A stretch of DNA of 43,237 nt. Source: Candidatus Parcubacteria bacterium (lineage in GTDB: Bacteria > Patescibacteriota > Minisyncoccia > JAHIHE01 > JAGLIN01). The position numbers and the translations under genes are program-made. Shown here in pieces: positions 1-8,412 of this stretch. Positions within the stretch are counted from its first letter, which is position 1. Every line of letters begins with the position of its first letter. Below the pieces are notes generated by a model. It did no database searches. It saw only the letters and a program-made list of their open reading frames with translations, and was not told the DNA's origin. The stretch is from NCBI GenBank assembly GCA_023132875.1, contig JAGLXN010000032.1, positions 1 through 43,237 on the forward strand, read 5' to 3'.

Positions 1-118
1 ATTATCAAGTTTATCAAAAACCGCCCCCTCCTTACCTTTCTCCTAATTTCCAAAGACAATTTCTGTTTATAAAATCTTTTGTAAATAGAAATCTCCACGG
101 AAGATCCCGGGAGATAGA

Positions 119-157
119 AAGGATTATCTTGTAAAAGGAAAATATCCTAAGATAATC
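119..157 (+). promoter_or_regulatory. Hairpin in putative leader of small ORF 261..401
   Basis: GGATTATCTT...AAGATAATCC 10-bp stem with inner AGGA/TCCT; further hairpin AATCTT/AAGATT before AGGAGG. Confidence 0.4.
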
Positions 158-260
158 CTCTCATAATTCTAATAATGAAATTAAAAAGCAAAAAGATATT
201 TTAATTTTATTTAATCTTGATAAAAAAGATTATTAGAAGCTTGAGGAGGCAGCAATAATA

Positions 261-401
261 ATGAGCGATGAACAAAAAAGCAAAGAAGATATAGGAAAAA
301 ATATAAAAGAACAGCCCACTGCAACAGAGACGTCGATTGCTATTTTTATAGATAAATCAAACGATGATCGTATCGAGGAAAGAAGTCATACATTAAGATA
401 A
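261..401 (+). CDS. small hypothetical protein, 46 aa (MSDEQKSKEDIGKNIKEQPTATETSIAIFIDKSNDDRIEERSHTLR)
   Basis: ATG preceded by TTGAGGAGGCAGCAATAATA (strong SD); too short for the supplied ORF track. Confidence 0.45.
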   Translation: MSDEQKSKEDIGKNIKEQPTATETSIAIFIDKSNDDRIEERSHTLR

Positions 402-578
402 TGTTTAATTTCTTTTCTTCATTTTTCAAACAAATCAATTTATATATACACCCAAAAAACTAAAAATGAACTTAGCCAATAAACCACAACAAAATATAAT
501 TATCAGCATTATTATTAGCCGCGGGGCTTTGTCCTGTAGGTTGGTTTGATATTTCAAATTTAATCTGCAGAACAAAGT

Positions 579-606
579 CCCGAGTTTCAAAAACTCGGGA
601 TTTTTG
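579..606 (+). terminator. Rho-independent terminator-like hairpin
   Basis: CCCGAGTTT CAA AAACTCGGG followed by ATTTTTGTT. Confidence 0.7.
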
Positions 607-753
607 TTGTTTGGAAAATATAAATGTCATGGTGAGCTTGTCGAATCATTATCCTTCAACAAGCAGAGCCTGTCCTGAATTTAGTTCAGGAATAGCATTT
701 GTTATCTGAAATAAAAATCAAAAGGTTTGTAAAAAAGCAAGGAGGAACAATTA

Positions 754-942
754 GTGCCAACTGGAATAGATGTAAGTCTGTCCGATATTGAATTTGTAAA
801 TGAACTTGCTGGAGAAATAGGAATAACACTAGAGAAGGAGGAGAGCCCCTTTGGTGTTGATATGATAACTGTTTATCCGTGCGGAAGCGAAGGAAAAAAA
901 CAAGAATTTTTCAATTCTTTTTGGAAAATAAAAAAATATTAG
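754..942 (+). CDS. small hypothetical protein, 62 aa, GTG start
   Basis: SD AAGGAGG upstream of GTG. Confidence 0.55.
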   Translation: MPTGIDVSLSDIEFVNELAGEIGITLEKEESPFGVDMITVYPCGSEGKKQEFFNSFWKIKKY

Positions 943-1003
943 CCAAAAAAAAAGCGGATTTTCAATTTTATTATTGAGATTCGCCTTTTATTTTTGAATT
1001 TTT

Positions 1004-1273
1004 TCATTTAGTTTTTTTAGGTTCAATATAACTGAAATAACGAATTATAGATCCTTCTATTCTATCCGTTTCAGAACTTATTAACTCTGATTTAATAAGT
1101 TCCGCAAAGCAGCTTCTAATATCTACTATAGACTCCTTGAAATCTCTTTGCTCTCTTACCTCATTTTGCAATCTTTTGGACTCACAAGGACTGTTATCTT
1201 TTAAATATTCCAGTATTATTTTTTTTATCCCCTCCTTCATCTCAGATTCTTTTTTATTGGCTATTATAGCCAC
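1004..1273 (-). CDS. small hypothetical protein, possibly helical/winged-helix-like
   Basis: ORF with AAGGAGG at its 5' end; exact start uncertain because the SD abuts the GTG. Confidence 0.45.
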   Translation of the reverse strand: MAIIANKKESEMKEGIKKIILEYLKDNSPCESKRLQNEVREQRDFKESIVDIRSCFAELIKSELISSETDRIEGSIIRYFSYIEPKKTK

Positions 1274-1432
1274 CTCCTTATCTAAATATTATCAGAAAAT
1301 GAATTGCCCTGTCAATTTTACATATTTCTTCCAATTCCATTTTTTAAAACTCAAAATAATTGGGAAAATTTGGCTTAAGATGATATAATTTGGTCAGGAG
1401 ATAAATTCATACAATTTACCCGCATTAACTTT

Positions 1433-2020
1433 ATGGAATATTTAAAAGAAGCTAGGCAGTATTTATACGGCTTAAAGAAATATATCTTATTTTCTTCGTA
1501 TGTTTTTATTATTGCGGTTTTCTGCGGATATGTCATTGCGCAAAATTATCCGTCAGAAACACAAATGCTTATTGAAGAAATGAAATCAATGTTTCTGTTT
1601 GAAGAAGAAGTTACTTCTTTGCAGCTTTTTTTCTTTATTTTTGAAAATAACGTCAGCAAGCTTTTTGTAATATTACCGCTTGGGATCTTCGCGGGACTAA
1701 TTCCGCTTTTGTCTGTTTTTGCTAATGGACTAATTTTAGGTGTTTTTGCTCAAGTTGTGTCAGGAGAAATATCATGGATTTTTTTCTTTCTTGGAATCAT
1801 ACCTCATGGTATTATTGAGATTCCAGTTTTAATTATCTCTTCCGCAATTGGCATAAGAATTGGAAAAGTCGCAGTTTGGAGATTATTCAGCAGAAAAGAA
1901 AGTCTTAAAGAGGAATTCATAAAAGCTTTGAAATTTTTTGTTTTAATTCTTATCCCGTTATTGTTTGTTGCAGCATTGATCGAGGCTTTTCTGACAACTC
2001 TATTATTGGAGATGGTCTAA
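1433..2020 (+). CDS. SpoIIM-like (stage II sporulation protein M / DUF95) integral membrane protein
   Basis: Multi-TM protein with FENN..K and PHGIIEIP family motifs. Confidence 0.85.
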   Translation: MEYLKEARQYLYGLKKYILFSSYVFIIAVFCGYVIAQNYPSETQMLIEEMKSMFLFEEEVTSLQLFFFIFENNVSKLFVILPLGIFAGLIPLLSVFANGLILGVFAQVVSGEISWIFFFLGIIPHGIIEIPVLIISSAIGIRIGKVAVWRLFSRKESLKEEFIKALKFFVLILIPLLFVAALIEAFLTTLLLEMV

Positions 2021-2088
2021 TTTATTTCATTTTATATTTGCAAATATTTTGTTTAAATGTTTAAATGCTTATATGTTAAAATGATTCC

Positions 2089-2159
2089 GGGCTCATAGTA
2101 AAACGGTATTACACGGCATTCGCATTGCTGAGTTCTGGGTTCGATTCCCAGTGAGTCCA
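2089..2159 (+). tRNA. tRNA-Ala(CGC)
   Basis: Cloverleaf GGGCTCA/TGAGTCC with G3:U70, anticodon loop TTCGCAT, T-arm CTGGGTTCGATTCCCAG; CCA not encoded. Confidence 0.93.
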
Positions 2160-2189
2160 CAATTATATTCTTCACTCAAAATAGTGAGA

Positions 2190-2320
2190 GTTCTCAGCCC
2201 ATGGCTGACCCGCCACGGGCGGGGATTCTCGCCGGGTCCACCTTTACATTTTCATTATAATAATGAGGGTTCTCAGCCCATGGCTGACCCGCCACGGGCG
2301 GGGATTCCCAGTGAGTCCAC
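2190..2320 (+). repeat. Two tRNA-3'-end-like relics carrying a double-hairpin insert
   Basis: 39-bp exact direct repeat GTTCTCAGCCCATGGCTGACCCGCCACGGGCGGGGATTC at 2190 and 2269; second copy continues with 18 nt identical to the tRNA-Ala 3' end. Confidence 0.85.
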
Positions 2321-2428
2321 AGAGTTTATTTTTTTCATAAAAAGAGTATAATAAATATAGCTTCTTTGGGTTGTAGTTTTTAGACAATAAAAATTAGGTA
2401 TTAAAGACACGAATGCAAAGCTCTTCTG

Positions 2429-2527
2429 GGTGACGGGCACCTCGAATATATTCAATAGGCTGAAAATTATGCTCTTTATTAAATATCTTGATATTAAAAG
2501 AACAAAATATAAGAGGTGCCCGTCACC
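2429..2527. repeat. 99-bp REPIN/MITE-like element with 15-bp inverted ends
   Basis: GGTGACGGGCACCTC (2429) and GAGGTGCCCGTCACC (2513); each end can itself fold (GGTG/CACC). Confidence 0.8.
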
Positions 2528-2605
2528 GTAGCGTATATTGAAATTCCGCACATTAAACTAAAATGTTCATACTTAAAGAATTTTATAACTTTTAATACTT
2601 TATCT

Positions 2606-3250
2606 ATGCCAGAAAAAAAACAAAGAGTAAAAAAAATTATAACTCTTTTAAGTAAAAAATATAAAAATCCCAAAACGGCTTTGAATTATAAAACTCCGCA
2701 TGAGCTTTTGGTCGCGACAATGCTTTCCGCACAATGCACAGACAAAAGGGTTAATGAAGTAACGAAAGATCTATTCAAAAAATATAAAAAGGTGAAAGAT
2801 TACGCGCAAGTTAGCGCTGAAGAATTTGAAAAAGATATAAGAACAACCGGATTTTTTAGAAACAAGGCAAAAAACATAGTTGAGTCTTCAAAAATAATAA
2901 TGGGAAAATTTCACTCAAAAATTCCAGATACTATGGAAAAATTGATTATGCTCCCAGGGGTCGCGAGAAAAACCGCTAATGTCGTCCTTTCGGAAGTATT
3001 TGGAAAAAATGATGGAATAGCAGTTGATACTCATGTCAGAAGGCTTTCGCAAAGACTTGGCTTATCTGAAAATTCAGATCCTGAAAAAATTGAAAAAGAT
3101 TTAATGGAAATTACAGATAAAAAAAACTGGAAGAAAGTTTCCAACCTTTTAATTTCACATGGCAGAACGATCTGCGCGGCTCGCAATCCAAAATGTAAAG
3201 CTTGTATTCTAAACAAAGATTGTCCATCGGCTTTTAGTTTTGAAAATTAA
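2606..3250 (+). CDS. nth: endonuclease III
   Basis: HhH-GPD motif (LPGVARKTANVVLSE..VDTHVRR) and C-x6-C-x2-C-x5-C FeS cluster; start set to internal ATG because the upstream extension runs through the repeat. Confidence 0.95.
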   Translation: MPEKKQRVKKIITLLSKKYKNPKTALNYKTPHELLVATMLSAQCTDKRVNEVTKDLFKKYKKVKDYAQVSAEEFEKDIRTTGFFRNKAKNIVESSKIIMGKFHSKIPDTMEKLIMLPGVARKTANVVLSEVFGKNDGIAVDTHVRRLSQRLGLSENSDPEKIEKDLMEITDKKNWKKVSNLLISHGRTICAARNPKCKACILNKDCPSAFSFEN

Positions 3251-3264
3251 CTTTTAATAAAAAA

Positions 3265-3801
3265 ATGCTTGAAACATATAGTCTAAACATTTTTAGATGC
3301 AAACTTTGTTCGGAAGTGATCTTTGCCGAACACAAATCATCTACTTGTCCTTTTTGCGGCGCGCATGACGATTATTTAGTCCGCGCTCAGGACTGGAAAG
3401 ACGAAAATGATATTAATAATCTTTCCAAAATTTCAAGAGAGAATCTTGAAAAAGCAATGGAATTAGAGCTTGAAAACGCAAAATTTTATAGATGCGCCAT
3501 GTCTTACGCGCAAGACGCGGAAAATAAATCAATTTTTCAAAATCTTGCAAAGATTGAAATGGAACATGCTTTCTTAATTTCAAAGGTCCTGAAAAAACCC
3601 AGATCAGACATAAGTATGCAGGATATTTGTTTTCGTCTTGATAATGAAAATGTAAAAAACTCGCTTGAACTTGAAGAAAAAACAAAAGAATTTTATGTGA
3701 AAGCTTATAACCAGGCAACGGAACCGCGAGTAAAAGAAATATTTTTCGGGTTGATAGAGGCAGAAGGAGATCATATAGAGTTGCTTAAGGAAAGAATGTA
3801 A
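3265..3801 (+). CDS. rubrerythrin-like protein (N-terminal zinc/rubredoxin-like knuckles, C-terminal ferritin-like domain)
   Basis: CKLC...CPFC pairs plus EMEH/EAEGDH metal-binding helices. Confidence 0.75.
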   Translation: MLETYSLNIFRCKLCSEVIFAEHKSSTCPFCGAHDDYLVRAQDWKDENDINNLSKISRENLEKAMELELENAKFYRCAMSYAQDAENKSIFQNLAKIEMEHAFLISKVLKKPRSDISMQDICFRLDNENVKNSLELEEKTKEFYVKAYNQATEPRVKEIFFGLIEAEGDHIELLKERM

Positions 3802-3823
3802 GATAAGGAGTTGGAATTGTAAA

Positions 3824-3853
3824 TTTTAAAAAGAGCTTTTAGCTTTTTTTTTA
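3824..3853 (+). terminator. Rho-independent terminator-like hairpin
   Basis: AAAAAGAGCTTTTAGCTTTTTTTTT. Confidence 0.5.
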
Positions 3854-3866
3854 TATTTTTAGACTG

Positions 3867-4025
3867 TAGAAGAACACTTTTGTCATCTCGAAAGAGTGAT
3901 AACGACTAAGAGATCTATAAGCTAAACAAGTCTCACCTAAACCTTTCTTATTTCTGGCATAGTATAGTTCACAGATTTCTCACCCTATCGGGTTCGAAAT
4001 GACAGCTATAAAAAGTATTCTTCTA
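3867..4025. repeat. MITE-like dispersed repeat, copy A
   Basis: Ends TAGAAGAACACTTTTGTCATCTCGAA and TTCGAAATGACAGCTATAAAAAGTATTCTTCTA are inverted; right half matches 17183..17274. Confidence 0.75.
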
Positions 4026-4173
4026 TATTCTAATTTTATGTGAAGTTTTAAATTACGAAATGCTTAGAAATAAATTTTTATATAAAATACTGCCGTTAAA
4101 AAAGTTTAGACTTGTATTGCTCTTTATAAAAAACCTAAGAAGCTAAGAAGCTGCAATCTAAAAAGCTAGCTAG

Positions 4174-5631
4174 CTATTTCACCCAAAATTTCTTTTTATC
4201 TTTTAAATCTTCTTCTTCCTTTTTTTCTTTAATAATTTTTTCGCTTTTTTTAATTTCTTCTTCTGATAGTTTACTTAATTCTTCTACTCTCTTTTCAAGA
4301 TATTCTTTTGTATTTTTGTCTGGCTCTTCAATGACTTCAGATAAAAGAACTTTTAAGATTGCTCCGATTTTTGGACCTGGTTTTGTATTCAAAATTTTCA
4401 TAATATCCTGCCCATTCACTTTAAGCATCTTGGCTGATACGGGATCCTTGCTTACTTTTTCAATTAAATATTCAAGATGGCGCAATTTATACGGCTTTGC
4501 CTTAGGCACTCCGCTTCCAAGGCGATCAGCTATCCGAAGATCCATCAAGTCTTTCAGATTTTCTTTGCCAGTTCTCCTGATAAGCCTTCGAACGCCAGCT
4601 TCTGAAACTTCGTCAACATTATAATAAAACATGTGATTTTTAACAAGAAGCGACACTTTTTCAATCGTCTTATTTGAAAATTTTAGGCGAGTAAGTATTT
4701 TTCTCGCGAATTTTGCGCCTACAAGATCATGATTATAAAAAGTGCTATCAGGTCCAATCCCCGCTTTTGTCTGAGGTTTGGCGATATCATGAAAAAGCGC
4801 GGCCAAACGCACTTCAAGTTTTTTACTCGGACAGTGTTTTAAAGACAAAATCAAATGCTCGTAAATAGTATAGATATGATGGCGATTTTGGCTTACTCCA
4901 ATGCCCTTTTCAAGCTCAGGAACTATAAAACTTAATAATCCGGAAACGCGGAGAAATTCAATGCCTTCATACGCCCTGTCTGACAAAATTATTTTCTCAA
5001 ATTCGTCTCTAATTCTTTCTTGAGAAATAAATTTTAAAAGACTGTTGTTTTTTTGAATAGCCTTAAATGTATTTTTTTCAATTTCAAATCCAAGCTGCGA
5101 TGAAAAACGAATTGCCCGAAGCATTCTAAGAGCATCTTCGTTAAATCTCGCGCCAGGATCACCAACAGCTCTTATAATTTTACTCTTCAAATCCTCCCGC
5201 CCGCCGAATAAATCAATGATTTCATAATTCTTGATTCTTGATTCTTGATTCTTGATTCTTAATGCCATTGCATTCACTGTAAAATCCCGTCTTGCCAAAT
5301 CTTCTTCCAAGCTCGGTGTAAATTTGATCGCGTCCGGATGGCGCTTGTCGCTATAACCGACATCAATTCTATAAGTCGTGATTTCAACATTTTTTAAGCT
5401 TTCATCTTTCGCGTCTTTATTAATAACCGTAACCGTGCCGAATTTGTTATTATAAAAACTTTCCGGAAATACTTTCTGAATTTCCTCCGGTTTGGCATTT
5501 GTAGTTACATCCCAGTCTTTCGGCATTTTTTCAAGCAAAAAATCGCGCACAGGACCGCCCACAACATAAGCCTCAAATCCGCTTTTTTCAAGTTTTTCTA
5601 TAATAGATCGTATTTCTTTTGGTATATTCAT
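4174..5631 (-). CDS. cca: CCA tRNA nucleotidyltransferase with HD domain
   Basis: VVGGPVRDFLL..DWDVTTNA nucleotidyltransferase motif; RLAALFHDIAKP HD motif; RRDFTVNAMA. Confidence 0.93.
   Translation of the reverse strand: MNIPKEIRSIIEKLEKSGFEAYVVGGPVRDFLLEKMPKDWDVTTNAKPEEIQKVFPESFYNNKFGTVTVINKDAKDESLKNVEITTYRIDVGYSDKRHPDAIKFTPSLEEDLARRDFTVNAMALRIKNQESRIKNYEIIDLFGGREDLKSKIIRAVGDPGARFNEDALRMLRAIRFSSQLGFEIEKNTFKAIQKNNSLLKFISQERIRDEFEKIILSDRAYEGIEFLRVSGLLSFIVPELEKGIGVSQNRHHIYTIYEHLILSLKHCPSKKLEVRLAALFHDIAKPQTKAGIGPDSTFYNHDLVGAKFARKILTRLKFSNKTIEKVSLLVKNHMFYYNVDEVSEAGVRRLIRRTGKENLKDLMDLRIADRLGSGVPKAKPYKLRHLEYLIEKVSKDPVSAKMLKVNGQDIMKILNTKPGPKIGAILKVLLSEVIEEPDKNTKEYLEKRVEELSKLSEEEIKKSEKIIKEKKEEEDLKDKKKFWVK
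5227..5261. repeat. Heptamer tandem repeat (ATTCTTG)4 + ATTCTTA inside cca
   Basis: Direct reading; encodes RIKNQESRIKN on the minus strand. Confidence 0.95.
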
Positions 5632-5851
5632 GATTCTAGTTTAACATAGATATAGCGTGTAACGCAAAACGTGTAACGTGTAACACAATTTTTTCTTTAT
5701 TAATTTTCTCTGAACCACAAAACAACACTCTTTGTCATTGACATTTCATAATTCATAATTCATAATTCATTTCTCTGAATACATAAGTTGACTTACTATA
5801 AAACATTCTGTTATATTTAATAAGCAAAACAAACTTAGTATCATAATATCC

Positions 5852-5923
5852 GTCCTCGTAGTTCAACGGATAGAACAAGAGCCTCCTAAGCTCTAGATGC
5901 AGGTTCGATTCCTGCCGAGGACA
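5852..5923 (+). tRNA. tRNA-Arg(CCT)
   Basis: GTCCTCG/CGAGGAC acceptor, AGAGC-CTCCTAA-GCTCT anticodon arm, CAGGTTCGATTCCTG T-arm; CCA not encoded. Confidence 0.95.
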
Positions 5924-5954
5924 CAGAATCATATTAAAATGTTAACATGATTAC

Positions 5955-6028
5955 GGGCCATTAGCTCAGTTGGCTAGAGCGCTTCCATGGCATGGAAGAG
6001 GTCAAGGGTTCAAGTCCCTTATGGTCCA
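5955..6028 (+). tRNA. tRNA-Ala(GGC)
   Basis: GGGCCAT/ATGGTCC with G3:U70, anticodon loop ATGGCAT, AAGGGTTCAAGTCCCTT T-arm; CCA not encoded. Confidence 0.95.
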
Positions 6029-6156
6029 CTAAAAATATAACCATTACTAACAAGGCAATATTTGTTATAATGAAAGCATTAATTTATGTTTGAATAATTT
6101 ATTTTTATAATGTGAAAAATATAAATAAATTTCAATAATTATTAACTTATTTTATT

Positions 6157-7116
6157 ATGCATATCAAAAAAGTCATTACAATCATAATTTTATTTTTTAT
6201 TTTCGCAGCCGTCTTAATATTTATGTTTAGAGATAAAATCTTTTCTAATGGCAGGATCGTAAATAACGAAACTAAACAGGAAGACTTATCTAAAAAAGAT
6301 CCTACACAAGATTATTTAATAGAAGTAAAAACGGATAAAACTATTTATAATCAAAATGAGCCTGTTAATATTTCCATAATGAATAAAGGTAAAAATGATG
6401 TTTGGCTCTTTTTTTTACCAAAACAATGCGAAAGAGAACTTTATTTTTCGGTTCAGAAATATGTTAAAGATGATTATTGGATGACGCTTTCAACGTGGTA
6501 TTCTTGCTTTTCTAGCGGAGTTGATTTTAATAGTATTGAAACAAAGAAAATAAATTCGCAAGAAGATATAGAAAGTTTTTGGGATAAGAAAATTCCTTTT
6601 GGCTATGATGAAGCTTATGCAGAATCAGGAATTTATAAAATTGTGCTCCACTACAGTAAAAATGAAATAACTGAAGATAATAGGGATGGGGAATCAAGTA
6701 TTCCGATAGATGTCTTCTCTAATGAATTTGAAATAAAACCATCTTCAGAAAATAGTTATGTTTCAGATCAACTTAAAATAGAACATGATATTATGAGAAA
6801 GTCTAGTTTGCGTCGTATAAAAAGCGCATTAGAAGCATATGCGAATAATAATGGCGGATATCCAATCAGTAACGAGATTTCTAAATTGAACAATGGCTCT
6901 TCTAAGATACGCAAAGAGCTTATGGGATATTTTGGATCAACAGATTTTCAAGATCCAAAATATCCTGAATTTTATTATGGCTATAAGTCGGATGGAACTT
7001 ATTTTGAACTTTCTGCCAGACTTGAAAATTTGAATGACGAAGAATGCGAGCTTGTAAAAAGCAATCTTTGTATTTATAAAATTGATTCAAAAGACGACAC
7101 AAGTAAAAGAGAATAA
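6157..7116 (+). CDS. membrane-anchored protein, N-terminal TM, middle beta-like domain, pseudopilin-like C-terminal region
   Basis: N-terminal hydrophobic helix; C-terminal RRIKSALEAYANNNGGYPIS...YYGYKSDGTYFELSARLEN resembles pilin/GspG-type C-terminal regions. Confidence 0.6.
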   Translation: MHIKKVITIIILFFIFAAVLIFMFRDKIFSNGRIVNNETKQEDLSKKDPTQDYLIEVKTDKTIYNQNEPVNISIMNKGKNDVWLFFLPKQCERELYFSVQKYVKDDYWMTLSTWYSCFSSGVDFNSIETKKINSQEDIESFWDKKIPFGYDEAYAESGIYKIVLHYSKNEITEDNRDGESSIPIDVFSNEFEIKPSSENSYVSDQLKIEHDIMRKSSLRRIKSALEAYANNNGGYPISNEISKLNNGSSKIRKELMGYFGSTDFQDPKYPEFYYGYKSDGTYFELSARLENLNDEECELVKSNLCIYKIDSKDDTSKRE

Positions 7117-7162
7117 AATAATAATAAACCAATCAATCTAAAATGCACGAAGTCTATCTCAT

Positions 7163-7204
7163 TCTAAAACAAAAAAACCGTTTTTAAAAATGGTTTTTTG
7201 TTTA
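7163..7204 (+). terminator. Rho-independent terminator-like hairpin
   Basis: AACAAAAAAACCGTTTTTAAAAATGGTTTTTTGTT. Confidence 0.6.
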
Positions 7205-7380
7205 TAATACTGTCATGAGATTTAAATTTACAGACTAAAATCTGATCTCCAGATTTCTCTTTTGAAGTTCAGGTTTTAACCCGTATGACACCAAAACTTT
7301 ATTTGCCAATCAACTCTATTATATATACAATATAATAAAATGGGCATTAAAACAAATTTAATTTAAAAAGTATATTTTGC

Positions 7381-7405
7381 TGGTTCAGGCCAGAAACCTG
7401 AACCA
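7381..7405. repeat. Palindrome family TGGTTCAGG...CCTGAACCA
   Basis: 9-bp stem; related copies at 7797 and 37143. Confidence 0.85.
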
Positions 7406-7450
7406 ACACCAACGGTTTTAAATAAGAAGTTTATTTTTAAAATTCACATT

Positions 7451-7768
7451 ATGCTTCATTTAAAAGAACAACCAACGCTAAAAGATCTCCAAAAATATGT
7501 CAACGAGATGGAAAACGAACGTGGATTTACAGATGAGTCCATATTGCAAAAATGCCTTTTGCTTGGTGAGGAAATTGGCGAATTATTTAAAGCAATTCGC
7601 AAATCAGAGAACATAAAGGTTGATCGCAATTCTAAATTTAGTTCTGTAGACCACGAGTTATCTGATATATTAACCTATTTATGCGCAATTGCAAATCGTC
7701 TTGATATTGATTTAGAAAAAGCGTTTAGAGAAAAAGAGGAGTTGAATAAAAAGAGAGTTTGGGAATAA
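7451..7768 (+). CDS. MazG-like nucleotide pyrophosphohydrolase
   Basis: GEEIGELFKAI and ELSDILTYL (ExxE/ExxD pattern). Confidence 0.85.
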   Translation: MLHLKEQPTLKDLQKYVNEMENERGFTDESILQKCLLLGEEIGELFKAIRKSENIKVDRNSKFSSVDHELSDILTYLCAIANRLDIDLEKAFREKEELNKKRVWE

Positions 7769-7796
7769 ATTTGTAACTCATTTCAGATTCCGTGCT

Positions 7797-7821
7797 GGTT
7801 CAGGTCTCCTGACTTAAACCA
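7797..7821. repeat. Palindrome family TGGTTCAGGTC, copy 2
   Basis: TGGTTCAGGTC TCCT GACTTAAACCA (G-U/decayed). Confidence 0.75.
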
Positions 7822-7925
7822 ACCACAATGGAGTGTTTTAAAACAGACAAAGTAATTAGTCAATAGACACAGACACTATCCTTCATCCAAAACAAAAAAC
7901 AAATTTTTAAAACCTAGAAAATAAA

Positions 7926-8315
7926 ATGAAAGTAAAATTACATCATTTTGCATATAATATCGCGCCAAACAGCTTGGAATTAGTTTTAGAACTTTTAGAA
8001 AAATTAGGATGCACGCTTGTTTACAGAGAAGAAAATGCGCGATGGTGTATGATACAACAAAAGCCAATTCCAATTAATATTCAAATGATTGAAACTAAAG
8101 ATAAACCGATTTCAATTGAAAAGAAAATTAATACTCATGTTGCCTTTTTATCAGATACTCCCAAAGAAGATATTGAAGAAATTAAACAATGGTCAGAAGA
8201 TAAGAGTATAAAATTTAGACAAGATGGCTGGTCTAATAAAGAATTATGGTTCGACTTACCCGATGTTTTCGTTAATTTTGTAATTGAAATAATACATACT
8301 TCAATAATTAAATAG
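7926..8315 (+). CDS. VOC/glyoxalase-like small protein
   Basis: MKVKLHHFAYNI start and repeated beta-alpha pattern; weak motif evidence. Confidence 0.5.
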   Translation: MKVKLHHFAYNIAPNSLELVLELLEKLGCTLVYREENARWCMIQQKPIPINIQMIETKDKPISIEKKINTHVAFLSDTPKEDIEEIKQWSEDKSIKFRQDGWSNKELWFDLPDVFVNFVIEIIHTSIIK

Positions 8316-8412
8316 TTTTCCGCAAAAACTGGTTTGTAGTCAAAACAAAAAACAAATTTTAATAATATAGCTTATCAAAAGATATTTAATAAAGAATAAA
8401 TATGACGATCAT

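Noticed and set aside
2151-2351. ORF MSPQLYSS... overlapping tRNA-Ala end and repeats
   Set aside because: Runs through tRNA 3' end and the two tRNA-like relics; no SD or protein signature
2273-2551. Minus-strand 92-aa ORF
   Set aside because: Spans the REPIN-like element and tRNA relics; likely spurious
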